NCBI GenBank assembly: GCA_013180625.2
Contig: SNVD02013719.1
Location: 1-64,000 of the forward strand
Source of the DNA: Boswellia sacra
Taxonomy: Eukaryota > Streptophyta > Magnoliopsida > Sapindales > Burseraceae
Direction of reading: 5' to 3'
DNA length: 64,000 nt
The position numbers and the translations under genes are program-made. Below, one piece after another: positions 43,692 to 57,009 of this stretch; positions within the stretch are counted from its first letter, which is position 1; each line of letters opens with the position of its first letter. Under the pieces are notes generated by a model, which saw only the letters and a program-made list of their open reading frames with translations, did not search any database and was not told where the DNA came from.

Positions 43692-44489
43692 ATAGGTTCT
43701 AATGATAGATTTCACTTATTTGTCTATGTAGCCAAAGTTGTTAGAGTACACGATTGAAATTCACTTGAACAAGATTGAATTCCCATTGATGATAACTTCC
43801 TATATTGATTGGATTCAAGGCTCCTTATTACACACTAGACCTAGCCGATCTGCTGATGAGATTCCTCATCCCTTTGCTCTGTCCAGTGATGTCGGTAGCT
43901 CTTCCACTCGTCATAGGAAGAGATCGAAAGTCTCTTCTTCAAGTACTGGCGTATCAACTTCTCTTTCCACCGCCACTCAACAGCCATCTCCACCTCTAGC
44001 TCTTTCAACTACCCAACCTGTTCTAACCAATCATGTGATTGGTGACTTCCAGACTTATTGCAGTAACGTTGTCTATACATGGGATACCGGCGGACAGATT
44101 AATAGTCATGTTCCTTTTGTTCCTCAAGACACCATTCTAGTAAGTCTTTTTATTATATGTTTCCTAAGTTTCCTATCATTCTCTAATCAATTATTAATCA
44201 TAAAAAATGCAATGCAATGTAGGTACCACGATCTTCATGAAGTGAGTTTTTCGTATACAAGCGTCTTCTCATAGATATGTTTAGTAGATCTCATATCAAT
44301 ATCAGGTAGAATACCCTCCTATACTTCACGTATGCATGATTTATATTGTAATAGTTTTATAGCTATATGATTTCTTTACTTGGTTAGACAAGTCGTTAAG
44401 AAGTTGCTCATCTGGAGCATGAGGTTGAGCGTCTTCAGGCTCAGATTGCTGCTTTCTCCTTTAATATCGACAATGATGGCAATGAGTGA
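43692..44489 (+). pseudogene. Plant mobile domain gene, 3' part (element C)
   Basis: Continuation of the gene interrupted at 36871. The joined region aligns with 53281-54061 in D. A Ser/Thr/Pro-rich segment (about 43850-44030) precedes VVYTWDTGG; later exons separated by GT...AG-like introns end with EHEVERLQAQIAAFSFN, then an acidic tail and TGA at 44487-44489. The last part predicts a short coiled coil. Exon limits are by comparison with D only. Confidence 0.6.
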
Positions 44490-44980
44490 GGATTGTCACC
44501 ACCTACTTCTTTCATGTTTTCTTTTGTTTATTTTGCTTCTATATATGAACTTCTATGATCTATAATCAAATGGAAACAATTTTTATAAACTTGGTGAAAA
44601 TTTTCTATTTTCGATTCCATACACATTGCGTATTGTGCTAAGTTTACATCCAAATTTATTAAAATTTGTTTCTACATCATCATTTATTCAATTCTAAATA
44701 AAACTATGAAATCTAGAAGCCATGCACTCGAAATCATTTTTTAGAACATTTTCACAAGTCAAAGGATCGTGCAAGAGGTAGACCAATGGGCTGTTTAGTT
44801 GTAATAGCCACCAGCCGACCAACCAACAGATAGCTGACCAGCTATCATGCAATAATCAGCCAGTAGTCAGATGACTGACTGGTAGTTCTTTGGTGATTCT
44901 TTGCTACTTCTCTGTACCTTTTCTCTCATTTCTCAAGACTTCTTTTCACTTTTTCTCAGTGCCTTTTTGCACCATCCAAC

Positions 44981-46447
44981 ATGTCTAAGGCTTTTCTCAG
45001 GATCTGCCTGTCTCTTTTAAAGCCTTTAAAAGATGAAGACTAGAAACAACTCGAATTTGTCGATCTTTATCATTTGAAGTTTCTTCGTCATGTCAAGCTC
45101 GACATCCCTTTTCTTAAGGACTGTACAACCTTCTGGGGCCCTTATGATCATGTCTTCCGTTTCAATGGGAGTAACTTCGCCCTTTGTATGAGGAATTCTC
45201 CACTATACTTGATCGCCACTCATCCAATTCTGAGAGCCTTATTCTTTCTACCATCTAGATACCACCAGCATTTGATCTTGCCCACTTCTTCATCTTCCCG
45301 ATTTCCACCATGGGTATTCACACCAAAGACGATAGAGTGATATTATCTTCCATCATGCCTTTGCTCGGAATGATGGACAAGACTTCATCTGGTTGGGTTC
45401 GCCTTCTTTAGTTCTGCCTTCTTGCATAATTTCTACTGATCTCACTAGACGGTCTCGAAGATCCACATCTTGTGACCATCATTTCTTAATGGGACCCGGT
45501 TTCACAATTGTTCCCTTGATTTTGGTTGAGACACTGATTGGACTGGCTATCAAGATGGATCCAAGTCAAAGGTTCGGTGGCAGTCTTCAACTTCTTCAAG
45601 TATTCATTTCGTCTTCCTAAGCTTTCGAGTTCAGTTGTCATCATTTTCTTTAATGCTCTAATTTTTTTCAAAGCCATCCTCTTTGGGCTTTTGACTTGGC
45701 GAGCTTGCTTTAACTCTTACCTAAGCCACCCTTTTCGGGTTTTTAACTCTGTGGCCTTCTCTTTTTTCTCATGCCCTAACTTTTGCCTAAGATGTCCTTT
45801 CTAGGTTTTTAGCTTAGCGAACTTGCCTTAATTTTTGCCGAAGCTGCCTTTTTAGGTTTTTGAGTTAGTAGGCTTTTTTCCTATTTTTTCTTTGTTTCTT
45901 TTTCTCAGATCTAGTTACAAGAGAGATTATCTATTCTAGCACCACCCGAAGGGCATATTTCCCAAAATAGTCCTGCACCTCATACAAGGAGAAGACTTGA
46001 GGGACATTCTTTTTGGATCGATTGGCTTCGAGTCATTCTCGATACTTAGATTCACTGGCATTATCCATGGTGGAGGTTTAAGCATGTGATAGTAAGAACA
46101 TATATCGCATGCGTGCCTCTAGCAGGTCTCACCCATAGTTCATTCTATGATCCTGTTAGACTATATTGACAGTGTGGATTCAAATAGAGGATTGTGGATT
46201 CACCTACTACTTTTGGTCTTAGGAGACTATTTACTCTTTATCTAGAACGTGTAAAGGATTCTTGGCCACATCGTAAAATTGAGAGGAATCTATTCCATGG
46301 TCCTGATTTTGAGATGGATGTAGGTACAAGGATTAGGTGACCTTTTAGGCTTTTATTCTTGATCTTGTTGTTCGAGCTAGATAGTACCACGAGCGATATA
46401 GTGAGCCCATTCGTAGTTCATTGAAGAGGCAAAGGTGACATTATTAG
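44981..46447 (+). pseudogene. Second antisense gene of element C (mobile-domain/DUF7745-like)
   Basis: From an ATG at 44981, also present in D. The conserved part (45074-45270) encodes KFLRHVKLDIPFLKDC, TFWGPYDHVFRFN and a following Glu-rich block. The pattern F-W-x-P/S-x-x-H-x-F-R-F resembles the transposon-associated plant family often labelled DUF7745, related to mobile-domain proteins (from memory). A repeat array (45690-45880) interrupts, and a 3' part with a DWATFQA-like segment runs to about 46447. Stops are frequent. Confidence 0.5.
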
Positions 46448-46548
46448 TTTCTTGATCGGCTTAGATGTTTGATGTTTTCCTTTTGTTATTATGCAAAATA
46501 ATAAGACATTTCAAAAGGCATATTTGTTCCAAACAATTTCATTTCATT

Positions 46549-46554
46549 AATAAA
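46549..46554 (+). terminator. AATAAA, putative poly(A) signal of the antisense gene
   Basis: AATAAA about 100 bp after the end of the antisense gene and about 110 bp before the integrase stop on the other strand. Conserved in D at 57443-57448. Confidence 0.4.
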
Positions 46555-46662
46555 AGTATAATATTTTATTCTTCCAATAACATGTGTACAATTATCTAAC
46601 TCCTATCATTAATCAACCATTTCTGGTTTTCTGATTAATTATTTTTCCTCAATCTTTTTGTT

Positions 46663-47508
46663 TTATATATAATACTTTTGTAGCCTATCCATGTTCATGG
46701 GTTCACTGAACTCATTCTCTTATATGTTCGAAAGAATGATGACTTCACCAGACATGACCTTCGCCACAATGAATGGACCTTTCCAGTTGCATTTGAACTC
46801 CCCTCTCGCATCAAATACAACTAGCCTTGCTTGCTGAAGGACCAACTCCCCTTCTTTGAACTTTCTTGCCTTTATTCTTTTGTTAAAGGCTCAAGCAACC
46901 CATTTTTGATATAGTTGCATGTGATATCTAGCTTTCATTCTTTTCTCATTAATCAAGGCTAACAATTCCTATCTATTATGACTCCACTCCTCTTCAGGAA
47001 ATTCTACTTCAATCAGAGCCCTCGCTGATTTCATTTCTATCTCGACTGGTGGGATCGCTTCTGAACCATACACCAACGACAAGGGTGCCATGCATGTCAA
47101 GCTTCTGGGTGTTGTTGTTATATAACCCTATAACACAGATAGCAACTTCTCTACCTAATCTTTATATGTCTACAACACCTTGGCCAACATCTTATGGATG
47201 TTTTTATTGGCTGCTTCTACTGCTCTATTGGCTTATGGCATGTTTTTATCATACCATTGAAAATGAAGCCCATTGTCAGTCACGACATGGTGCGGTACTC
47301 CAACTTTATATATGACATTCTTCTCAATAAACTTCACCATCTCCTTTGCCCATAGCTTACTATAGGACTCAGCTTCTATCCATTTAGTGAAGTAGTTAAT
47401 CGCCACCACCATATATCGATGCCTATTAGAGGTTGGCGACCTTATTTCGTAAATAATGTCAATTCCCCACGAAGCAAATGGTCAAAATGCTATCATCCCT
47501 TGTAGCTT
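46663..47508 (-). pseudogene. Ty3/gypsy integrase remnant (element C)
   Basis: Read on minus: WGIDIIYEIR, YMVVAINYFTKWIEAES, HHVVTDNGLHFQ, AVEAANKNIHKMLAK, PLSLVYGSEAIPPVEIEMKS, then the C-terminal tail AFNKRIKARKFKEGELVL and the WKGPFIV block, ending at TAA 46663-46665. The catalytic Asp and Glu positions are recognisable but several in-frame stops break it. It joins LTR E directly at 47508/47509, so the upstream pol and gag are deleted. Confidence 0.85.
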
Positions 47509-48300
47509 TGTGAACGAGGCTTTCATCCTGCCATAGCATTTGCGACCACGACATTATGTCAAAGCCTCTTTTAAGACTTAAAGAAACACAAACGAGCTGT
47601 GGACACATTTGAAGAAAGAAGTCGCCACCTAATTATTCAATTAGGAATGAATAGAGGCAATTCGATACCTCGCTTCGGGACCTAAAATACCCTTGTCCCT
47701 TCAAAGGTGGGTTTAGGAAGTTAGGTATGAGTCTTTCGACTAGCCTGGATGAAAATCTGGCCTCCACTTGGGAAATACCAAATAGAAGTATCTCATGTTG
47801 TTACTTAGTCTATTTAGATTGTTCATTTTATGCGTAAACTATTCATTTTATCTTTTTTAAGTATGTAAGGTGATTATTCAATCAATGGTAATTGTATATT
47901 TATACAAAGAAAGAGAAAAGAGAATAAAATACATTTCTGTCAAACATGGGGGCAGGGAAAAGGATTATAACATTTGTTATTCAACATTAAAAAAGCATTC
48001 CATCCATTCATGTATTTGAATATTTATTCTAAGTGATGGTCCCTCACCATCAATGTGAATCCACCAACACTTCATAGTATCATACAAATACACTTCTTAA
48101 TGTACAAATATCCATACATTCATAAATCATACAAAGCCATAATCTAATATCATGACATTCTAGCCTAGATTTTGATAAATTCTATCATGGTAATTCTACC
48201 TATTCTACGCTATTTCTTAGCATTCATCAAAGCAAATATAAGTCTTCCTTAGCATGATTCTAATCATGTGCTCCTAAGCATGATTCTAAGCATATGCTCC
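47509..48300 (-). repeat. LTR E: partial 5' LTR of element C
   Basis: Homologous to the first ~900 bp of the other Tat-like LTRs, starting TGTGAACGAGG, then interrupted exactly where element D begins (TATGAACGGGG at 48301). The missing part may lie beyond D, outside this window. Confidence 0.7.
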
Positions 48301-50049
48301 TATGAACGGGGCTTTCATCCCGTTAGAGCGTTTGCGACCATGACACTATGTCAAATCCTCTTTCGAGACTTAAGGGAACACAAATGGGCCATGGACACGT
48401 CTGCAGAAAGGAGTCTCCACCTAATTATTCAATTGAGAATGAATGGGGGCAATCTGATCCCTCTCTTCGAGACCTAAACTACGTTCATCGCTTTAGAGAT
48501 GGGCTTGGAAAGTTAGGTACAAGTCTTTCTACCTGCCCGAATGTAAATCCGGCCTCCACTTGGGATATACCAAATAAGAATATCTCGTGTTGTTACTTAG
48601 TCCGCTTAGCGTTGTTTGTTTTATGCACACATTATTCATTTTATCTTCTTTAGGCATGTCAGGTGATTATTCAATCAATGGCTATTATATATTCATAAAT
48701 AGAAAGGGGGAGGAGATGGGATTACATTTCCTTTCAAACATGGGGGAATGGGAAGAGGATTACATCACATGTGACAAATTAGTAAAATATTTTGTACATT
48801 CGTATATCACATTCATTCTAAGTCATGGTCCCTCACCATCAATGTGAGTCCATCATCACTTTATGGCATCATACAATTACACATCTCAATATATAAGCAT
48901 TCATACATGCATAAATCATACAAAGCCATAATATAATATCATGGCATTCTAGCCTAGATTTGATAAATTCTATCACGGTATTCTCCCTATTGCATTCTAG
49001 TCTTATTCATATCAATTCATATATGATCATGGCATTTCTAGCCTAAAACATAGCATCTATGGTATATTCTAACCCAATTCATGGCATTCAAGGGTAAAAT
49101 GGTAATTCTACCTACTCTATGCTATTTCCTAGCATTCATCAAAGCAAGTAACTTTTCCTAGCATGATTCTAATCATGTGCTCCTAAGCATGATTCTAAGC
49201 ATTCGCGACGAAATTAAATTCCTAAGCATGTTTCTTAATAAGGAAAGGAAAGATGACTTATCTTGACAAGCCTTTCCACCTTGCAAAACAAATTGGGTTA
49301 GCGCGATTCGTAATAACCCTAATCATGTTTCTAAGCATAAAAATAAAATCTAAACATGCTTTTTCTAAGCAAGAAAATAAAAGAGAATGGGAGGGAGGAG
49401 AGAATTATGCTCTCAAAACGTACCCTTTTCGGGTTTAGAGCAATAGAACGCCTAAAAATAATACTGAAAAAGACTTCTTAAATTCTTGAGCGTGTCTGCA
49501 AAAAGGGGAAGGAGATGATTATATTCGACAATCGGTGTGTATTGCAAAGTGAGAGGAGTAAGGTTTATATAAGAGAAGGGTGAAGATGAAAAAGGAAGTT
49601 CCTTAAGCAAATTTTTGAAAATAAGCTTCCAAGGGCCGTACGGCTATCTGATGGACGCTCGACCATTGGCCAACAGTCGAGCGGCAGTCAGATGGCTGGC
49701 CGACCAATTTCCTTTCGGCCCCTTTTCCTTTTTTATCATCCTTCGATACAAACCCTTTAGAGCTTTGTCCTTGTAATCACATATAACTTTTTCGATTCAA
49801 CCCTGGTTCATAATCTGTAAATTTCTATGAAAACTAGACATCTGTAGCTTCGCAATGGTATATGAGTTATCACTAGAATTCTCGTAGATTAATTTTTGTG
49901 ATTTTTCAAAAACATGTGTCAGTTTTCCAGACTCTCTACCAACTTCTTTTCACCCTTCTCTTCTTGACTCTTAAGGGCATTTTGGTCATTCTGTTTGCTC
50001 AATATTCATCTTCACTTCATCCTCGAGCTTCAAAAATCCAGTACTTATA
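48301..50049 (-). repeat. Element D 3' LTR
   Basis: 1749 bp, from TATGAACGGGG to AGTACTTATA, followed by 'acttaccccctac' (polypurine on minus). GC-rich 'cagccgagcggcag'-type motifs near 49630-49710. Confidence 0.7.
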
Positions 50050-51300
50050 ACTTACCCCCTACTTTGGAGAGATTTATGAGACCTAAAAGTCGACAAACTA
50101 TTCTTACTCTGTCTTTCTTTCTTCCTTATCATCATCTTAGACTTCGTCCTCCTTCTTTCAAACTTTCTTAACACTCCCTTCTATCAGACTTCCTTATTAT
50201 TTATCTCTCTTTCACTATTCCTACAAAACTGTGCACCCATTCGAGTGTTAATGTGCTCATCTAAAGGCGGATGTGCTTATCCCAGGTGAATGTGCCCCTT
50301 CAAGGGTTGAGATGCCCATCTAAGGGCGAACTTGCCTATCTAAGGCGATTGTACCCATTCAAGGGTTAACATGCCTATCTAAGGTGAGTACCTATTTAAG
50401 GGCAAATGTGCTCGTTCAAGGCCAGATGTGTCCATCTAAGGGCAAACATGCCTAGCTAAGGCGAATATGCCCATTCAAGGGCTAACATGTCTATCTATAG
50501 CGAGTATGCCCATCTAGGGGTGGACGTGCCCATTCAAGAGCTAGAAAGCATCCTTATGATGCCGTGATAAAACACTCTTTAGTGCACCTAGGTTTCTAAC
50601 ACTCTTTAGTGCACCTAGGTTTCTAACACTCTTTAATGCACCTACTTCTTAGGGTTTAGTAACACTCTTCAATGCACTTACTTCTTAGGGTTTCTAACAC
50701 TCTTCAGTGCACCTACTTCTTAAGGCTTGTGCCAATTCTAAGGACTTAAAACACTCTTAAGTGCACCTACTTCTTAGGGTTTTCAACACTCTTTAGTGTG
50801 CCTTTTGTGAGGGCTTATGCCTATTCCAAGGGTATAAAACACTCTTAAGTGCACCTACTTCTTAAGGTTTTCATCTAATGCGTACCCATTGGGAAAACTT
50901 CTATCACGCACTGCTTCGCAACTAAGCATTCTTCGTTCATCATTAATCTCTTCATACTTTGCATTCATTGGGTTCATACCCCTCTTCTGAATATTCTTCA
51001 TGCTTCTTTGATCTTTTTCAGTTTTTATATTTGTTGTGTTTTATGCCGTTTTTCTAAGTTTCCTTAATCTATTTCAAATTTCGTACTAAATAGGCTTCAT
51101 ACCCAAGCTTCCATTCTTGATTCCTTTTTATCCACTGGGGAAAATCTCTTGATCATGTTCGGACATTCTTCATTGTTAACTTCTCTTACATTCGACATTC
51201 TTTATTAGGGAATTCTGAATTCTTGGACTTGTTAGAGATTTTTCCACTCGTTTTTGTAAGTTCCTGTAACGTAAAATTCTTATAAAAATTAATTCAAATT
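50050..51300. repeat. Short-repeat field of element D
   Basis: Units 'gtgcccatctaagggcgaa' (about 50220-50540) and 'aacactctttagtgcaccta' (about 50570-50870) as in A and C. No gene. Confidence 0.65.
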
Positions 51301-51936
51301 TTTTACCTTGTTTGGTGCGTTCTTCAACAAACTGCCTTCTGGTATTTGGAGAAATTATTCCATATGATTCTAGTCAGAGATTCTATCGACTAACATTGCT
51401 CTTCTTTCCTTGTGAGTTGTTAAACCATTGTAATGGTCGGGTGCTTGTCACCAAGTTCTTCGGAAGACTGATGAGGGATTCACCTATTTTCTTCCTTTTT
51501 TTCTCTTTTTTCTTTTCTTTCTTTTTTCTTTTTTTCTTTCTCTTTTTTCTTTCTCTCTCTTCCTTCTCTTCGCCTTTTCTTTTTCTCTTTTTCTCTCTTT
51601 TCCTTCTCTTTTCTTACTTTATTTCTTTCTCTCTCCTTTCTTTCCCTTTTCCTCTCTTTCTTTTCCTTTTCTTTTCTCTTTCTTTTCCTTTCCTTTTCTC
51701 TTTCTTTTCTTGCTTGGCCCCTTATTTGAAGGGGATGGCTAGCCAACCGTTTGATAGCCACTTGACTATCTAACTGGCACCCAGCAGTTGGTCAACAGCC
51801 ATCCGGCTATCTGATCGTCAGCCGACGGTTGAAGGCTTCTATGAAGCCCTTGCTTCATTTGCGCATAACTTCTCTATTTTTCACCCGATTCACTTCCAAT
51901 TTTTTCCTACGTGTTGATCTCAACTTCATCTTCCTA
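51301..51936. other. Spacer with C/T-rich tract, element D
   Basis: A 230-bp T/C tract (51485-51715) gives long spurious frames on both strands. Upstream of the antisense gene, as in C. Confidence 0.6.
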
Positions 51937-54061
51937 ATGGTGGTCATCCAGTCCATCTTAGTGAGTTCGATCCGATCTAAAAATCAACATTGAATGGTCT
52001 TAGAAAAGATTAGGAGGTGTTGGTCGTCTACGACATGGCTTCTCACATAATCAACCTGGTATTTGGTCTCTTCAACTCTTGTCTTTTTCTATTTTCTTCA
52101 AATATATTTAGGCTTGCATTCATGTAGAGACTTCAATTCCTTATTTTAAGACAATCATGAGAACAATATGTGTGGGGCATTTTCTCGAGACCATAGCTGG
52201 TTCCTAGAGATAGAGAATAATGCAGTGAAGAGGAGGATCATCGATACTGGTTTTTACGAGTTCATCACTTCTCTTCCGTGCGCTCAACAGTATACTGATT
52301 GTCAGGCATTAGCTACTTTATGCGAGAACTGGATGGATACGATCCATAACTTCCACCTTTCATTCGGTGAGATGACCATCATACTTTTGGATATTACCGC
52401 CTTGACCGGCCTTCCATGCGGCGATGATCCGATTCCTATCAATGCTTGCATTGAGGACTCAGCAGATCAGCATAGATTGATCCAAGACCTTCCTAGATGC
52501 GAAATGAATGTCAAGAGTAATTTTTCCATTTGATATGCTACCTTGCAGGAATATTGGAAACGGAAGTCCAATCTGACTCCCATTAAGGTGGATCAGTATT
52601 CTCGTAGCTTCATAGTTTATCTATTGGGTATGACGCTATTCTCTAATGCGTCAAACACCACTACTTTGACTTTACTTCTTGATCAAGTGAAGTATTTTGA
52701 CTGGGGTCGCGCTGCTCTCGGTCAGCTGTATTTTTGCTTCGATTAGGCTCATTGAGGCGTTCTCAAGGTTCCGAGATTTGCTACACTTATTGAGGTAACT
52801 TCTTTCTTTTTTCACACATTCGTGTTTTAACTTCATGAATTCTATTTCTAATTTTGTATCATCCATGATAGATGTAGGCATATGAGTTGGAAGTTCTACC
52901 ATCTTCTCTTCCTACTAGTAAGGATTCTTTTTTCCTTCGGATGAAGAGGTAGGCTGCACGTCGTGCGGAGCTCGAGGTATCTCATGAGCTAGACTTTTTT
53001 GTGATTACATTCACATGTTGACCTAGGAGAAAGTAACAAAGAATTTATAGTCAATATTACAATTATACCATATTCTTACCATGCCTTATTCTTTCTCAGA
53101 TTCATTTTGAGTGGTGGGTTTTGAGGAGCACTGGTCCGAAGCTATAAGAATTGTTGCCCCTTTCAACTTATACCACATCATCCTTCATTGTGCAAACAAC
53201 ATGATGTGGTATCTAGGTGATTGCGTATGGGATTGGTCCAAGCACCCGACAGGCCGTTTGGTTCCTCCTCTGCAACTAGTTATGATGATTGATTTAGCTA
53301 ATTTGGCTATGAAGCCCGAGGTATCGATCTACACAATCGAATTTCACTTGAGTACTATCGAGTTTTCGTTAATGACGACTTCATGCATCGAGTGGGCTCA
53401 AGCCACATCTTTGCATATTAGGCTCGACTGATCTACTATTGATGTTCTTCATCCTCCGACGATGTCCAGTCATTCGTATAGTTCCTCCGTTCATCGTGGG
53501 AAGAGATCGAGAGCCTCTTCTTCAATATAGGCACTTCGACTTCTTTTTCTCCATCGGCTCAGCAACCACCTCCTCCCCCATCTTTTTTAGCCACCCCGAT
53601 TGCACCAGCGATCTTAAGGCTTACCGCAGTAATGTCGTCTATATGTGGGATGAGAATAGGTCAATCCACAGCCACATGATCATTAAGGATCCGAATATGC
53701 TCATCCCTTCATAGGACACCACTCTGGTAAGTTTTTTGATTATGCATTTCTCAAATTCTCTTTCATTTATCACTAATAGGAATGCAATGCAATACAGGTG
53801 CCACTATCTTCCATGGAGTAGGTTTTTTGCATGCAAGCTGCTTTGCATCGATATGTTTTACAGATGTCTCACCTATATTAGGTAAGGTATCTTTCTTTAA
53901 TGTATGTATGATTTCTATCTTAATTGTTCTTCTAACTATATGATAGTTTTCTTGGTCAGACCGATCGTCAGGAAGTCATTCGTCTGTAGTGTGAGGTGGA
54001 GCGCCTTCAAGCTCAAGTCACTGCTTTCTCCTTTGATATTGATAATGATGGCGATGAGTGA
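51937..54061 (+). pseudogene. Plant mobile domain gene (element D)
   Basis: ATG at 51937, GT...AG-like intron (about 52059-52132), then the exon at 52168-52480 encoding GFYEFITSLP, LATLCENWMDTIHNFHLSFG and EMTIILLDITALTGLPCGDD: the plant mobile domain core, better kept than in C. After an intron-like gap ending 'ccttgcag' (52550), the next exon (52551-52746) gives QEYWKRKSNLTPIKVDQYSR and a DWGRAALGQLYFCFD block, then stops. Later exons show a Ser/Pro-rich part and finish with CEVERLQAQVTAFSFD and an acidic tail at TGA 54059-54061. The opposite orientation to pol and the exon structure show it is carried as a separate antisense gene. Confidence 0.7.
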
Positions 54062-55661
54062 GGACTATCACCACCGACTTTCATTACGATTTTTTGTACA
54101 TTTTTTCTTCCTTGTATGAACTTTCACGATGTATAATCAAATAAATTTCAAAGATTTAGTGAAACTTCTTTGTTTCTGATTCCATACATTTTATGCATTA
54201 TACTGAATTTACATTCATTTGAATTTGTTTCTGCATCATTAGTTATTCAATTTTGAACAACACTACAAGATCTAGAAGCCACACAGTCAAAACTGTTTGT
54301 CGGTACACGTTCTGAAAGCCAAAGAATCGCATAGATGGGCTAAAAAGCCCCTATAACTACAAGCTGACCACTAGATTATCGGGCGACTATCTGATAGTTA
54401 GGCGGCTATTTGATAGCTGGCTGGCTATCGCACAACAATCGATCGATAGCAAGAGAGCTGACTGACAGTTCTTTAGCCCTATTCTACCTCAATTTATGCA
54501 CTATTTAAGCGCTATCCCTTCTGGCTACTTCTGTGCACTTTTTCTCTCGTTTCTTAAGGTTTTTTTCTTCGTATTAATACCTTTTTGTGTCATTCAACAT
54601 GTCTAAATCTTCCCTCTAAATCTTCCGGCCCCTTCTGAGGCCTTTGAGGGATGAGAACTGGAAGCAACTCGAGCTTATCAAGCTCTATCATCTGAAGTTT
54701 ATTCGTCATGTCAAGCTTGACATCCCTTTCCTAAAGGATTGTGTAACCTTTTGGGATTCTCACGATCACGCCTTCCGCTTCAATAGGGAGGAGGTTTGCC
54801 CTTTGTATGAGGAATTCTCTGCATATTCAGTCATCATTCATCCAGTTCTGAGAGCATCATTCTGCCCACTATCTAGACACCATTAACATATAATTTTGCC
54901 CACTTCTTTGACTTCCTGATTTCCACCATGGGTACTCACACTACGGGTGGTAGAGTCACATTATCCTCCATCATGCCTTTGCTCGGGATGATGGACCAGA
55001 CTTCACCTAGTTGTCTTCTCCTTCTTTAGTTCTACCTCCTTGCTCAGTTTTTAATGGTCCCACCAGAGGGTCTCAGAGATGCATAACTTGTGACCATCAT
55101 TCCTCATATGGGTCTTGGTTTCACAATAGTCCCCTTGATTTTGGTTGAGACATTGATTGGGCTGGATCATGTCAGGACGGATTTGAGTCAGACATTTAAT
55201 GGTAGTGTTCTGCTTCTTCAAGTTTTTCTTATGCTAAATTTTTTTTTAACACTCTGACTTTTGCCTAAGCTGCCCTTTTAGGTTCTCGACTTAGCAAGCT
55301 TGCCTTAACTTTTGCCTGACCTGCCTTTTTTGGGTTTTCAACTCAGCAGGCTCTTCTTTTCTTCTTATACCCTAATTTTTGCCGAAACTACCTTTTCCGG
55401 GTTTTTAGCTTAGTTGGCTTGTCTTAATTTTTGACTAAGTGACCTTTTAAGGTTTTCGACCTAGCAGGCTTCTTTCTTTTCTTTTTATTTTCTTTCTTTC
55501 TTAGATTTGATTACAAGAGAGATTATCTGTCCTTGTACAGCCCGAAAGAGATGTTTCCCATTATAGCCCTCGGCTTCACACATGGAGGAGACTCAGGAGA
55601 TGCTCTTCTTGGATTGAGTAGCTCTGAGTCATTCCTGATACTCATATATTGCATATGTGCC

Positions 55662-57009
55662 TGATGAACACTTAAATATGTATGTTTAATAAGAGCTTAG
55701 TTTATCATATTGCATTAATAGTGTCATTAAATTCCTCAACTTGAGCATATTTGTAGTCTTTGCATCTTTGGAATTAACTTCCTCTTAATTTTGGTTTTGT
55801 TACATATTTGGTAAAATGAGCATAACTCTCTATTTATAGATCAGAATGGTGAAATTCTTAATGTTTTGGAAAGCTGATTCAATTGTCTACAAGATTTCAT
55901 TTCACAAGCATCATCAAATTCAGGCTCTTAGTGGACCAAAATTGGGCTTGAAGTGAACCCATCTATAGTCTCGGCCCAGTCTGACTAGGCCTCAGTATTT
56001 GAACCGTATCTCTCAAAATATATATTCAAATTGTGCAAATCAATATGTTCTAGAAAGCAGAGAGAAATATCTACAATTTTCATGAAGACATGTGATTACA
56101 ATTCGCAACATTTCAATGTCAAAATTGATGGTCATAGTCGGTGCCTAATGATCCCAATTGTCAAAGATATTTACAACTAATATTTGACAATTATGCCCTT
56201 GTAATTTGACAAGTTTGCCCCTGGAAGTATCTATAAATAGAGGTGCCTTGTGACCTATTAGGGCATCTTGGCCTTTGCTGGGATCTTGTATTGTGTTTCT
56301 CTCTTGTGCTTTAATGTTATTAATGAATTTCCTTTTTCTTGCATTTTGTGTTCTTTCTTTTATAATGTCTTACTAATTTCTCTCTTGCTAAGGTGAAAGG
56401 ATGAAACCCTTTATATGAGAATAAGGATTCTCTAACCCTTGGTATGTGCTTAATAATCATAATCTTATGTTGTTTATTTTATATCATTTATATTTATTTT
56501 CTTAATCAATCTTGACACCACTCATAAAGTGGAGGTCTTGATCCATTGTCGATAATCCTTGGCACATCAAATGCTTGGATCCTTTCTAGATGTCGTATGG
56601 TTCTTCCTTACCGACATGAATCTAGTTAGGAACCTTGATTTGTTGTAGACATATGGTGATTGGCACATTGGATGCTTGAACCCATTTACAAGAAGTGGTA
56701 TAAATATTGGTAACGAAGCAAATATAATTCATATAACTAAAACGGGTTGTTTATCCTTATTTGAAATGTCAAGGGCGGATCCCCTAACCTTAGCTATCAT
56801 TATTATTGTGTTAATTTCTTGCGTATTTTAATTATTCTCATCTATTGTTGATATTATCTTATCATATCCTTGAATCATCATATCGTATTTGCTTAGCTTA
56901 TAATTTGTAGCGCTAAAATCTCCTTCCTCGTGGATCGACCCCGGTCTCACCGGGTTTTATTACTTCGACACTCCTATACTTGGGAGGCAATCCTTTTTTG
57001 GATGTGTCA
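55662..57009 (+). mobile_element. Athila-type solo LTR
   Basis: 1348 bp, TGATGAACAC to GGATGTGTCA, flanked by a perfect GTGCC duplication (55657-55661, 57010-57014). The empty site is seen in C near 46090-46100 ('gcgtgcctctagc'). The 3' end 'cctcgtggatcgaccccggt' is typical of Athila LTRs. TATAAATA at 56232-56239 is a likely TATA box. No internal region: a product of LTR-LTR recombination. Confidence 0.9.
56232..56239 (+). promoter_or_regulatory. TATA box in solo LTR
   Basis: TATAAATA followed by 'gaggtgcc', mid-LTR, as expected for an LTR promoter. Confidence 0.5.

Larger units (their letters stand above)
22975..48300 (-). mobile_element. Element C: Tat-like retroelement with antisense mobile-domain genes, heavily nested
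   Basis: Order on the plus strand: 3' LTR (22975-25097), short-repeat field, plant-mobile-domain gene (+), second antisense gene (+), integrase remnant (-), truncated 5' LTR (47509-48300). Gag, protease, RT and RNase H are missing between integrase and LTR. Insertions inside it: LINE tail, tandem LTR array, copia element, and element D at its right end. Target duplication not determinable. Confidence 0.7.

Noticed and set aside
51312..51773. 153-codon Phe/Ser-rich frame and its Lys/Glu-rich opposite (51480-51761)
   Set aside because: Both are readings of a C/T-rich low-complexity tract.
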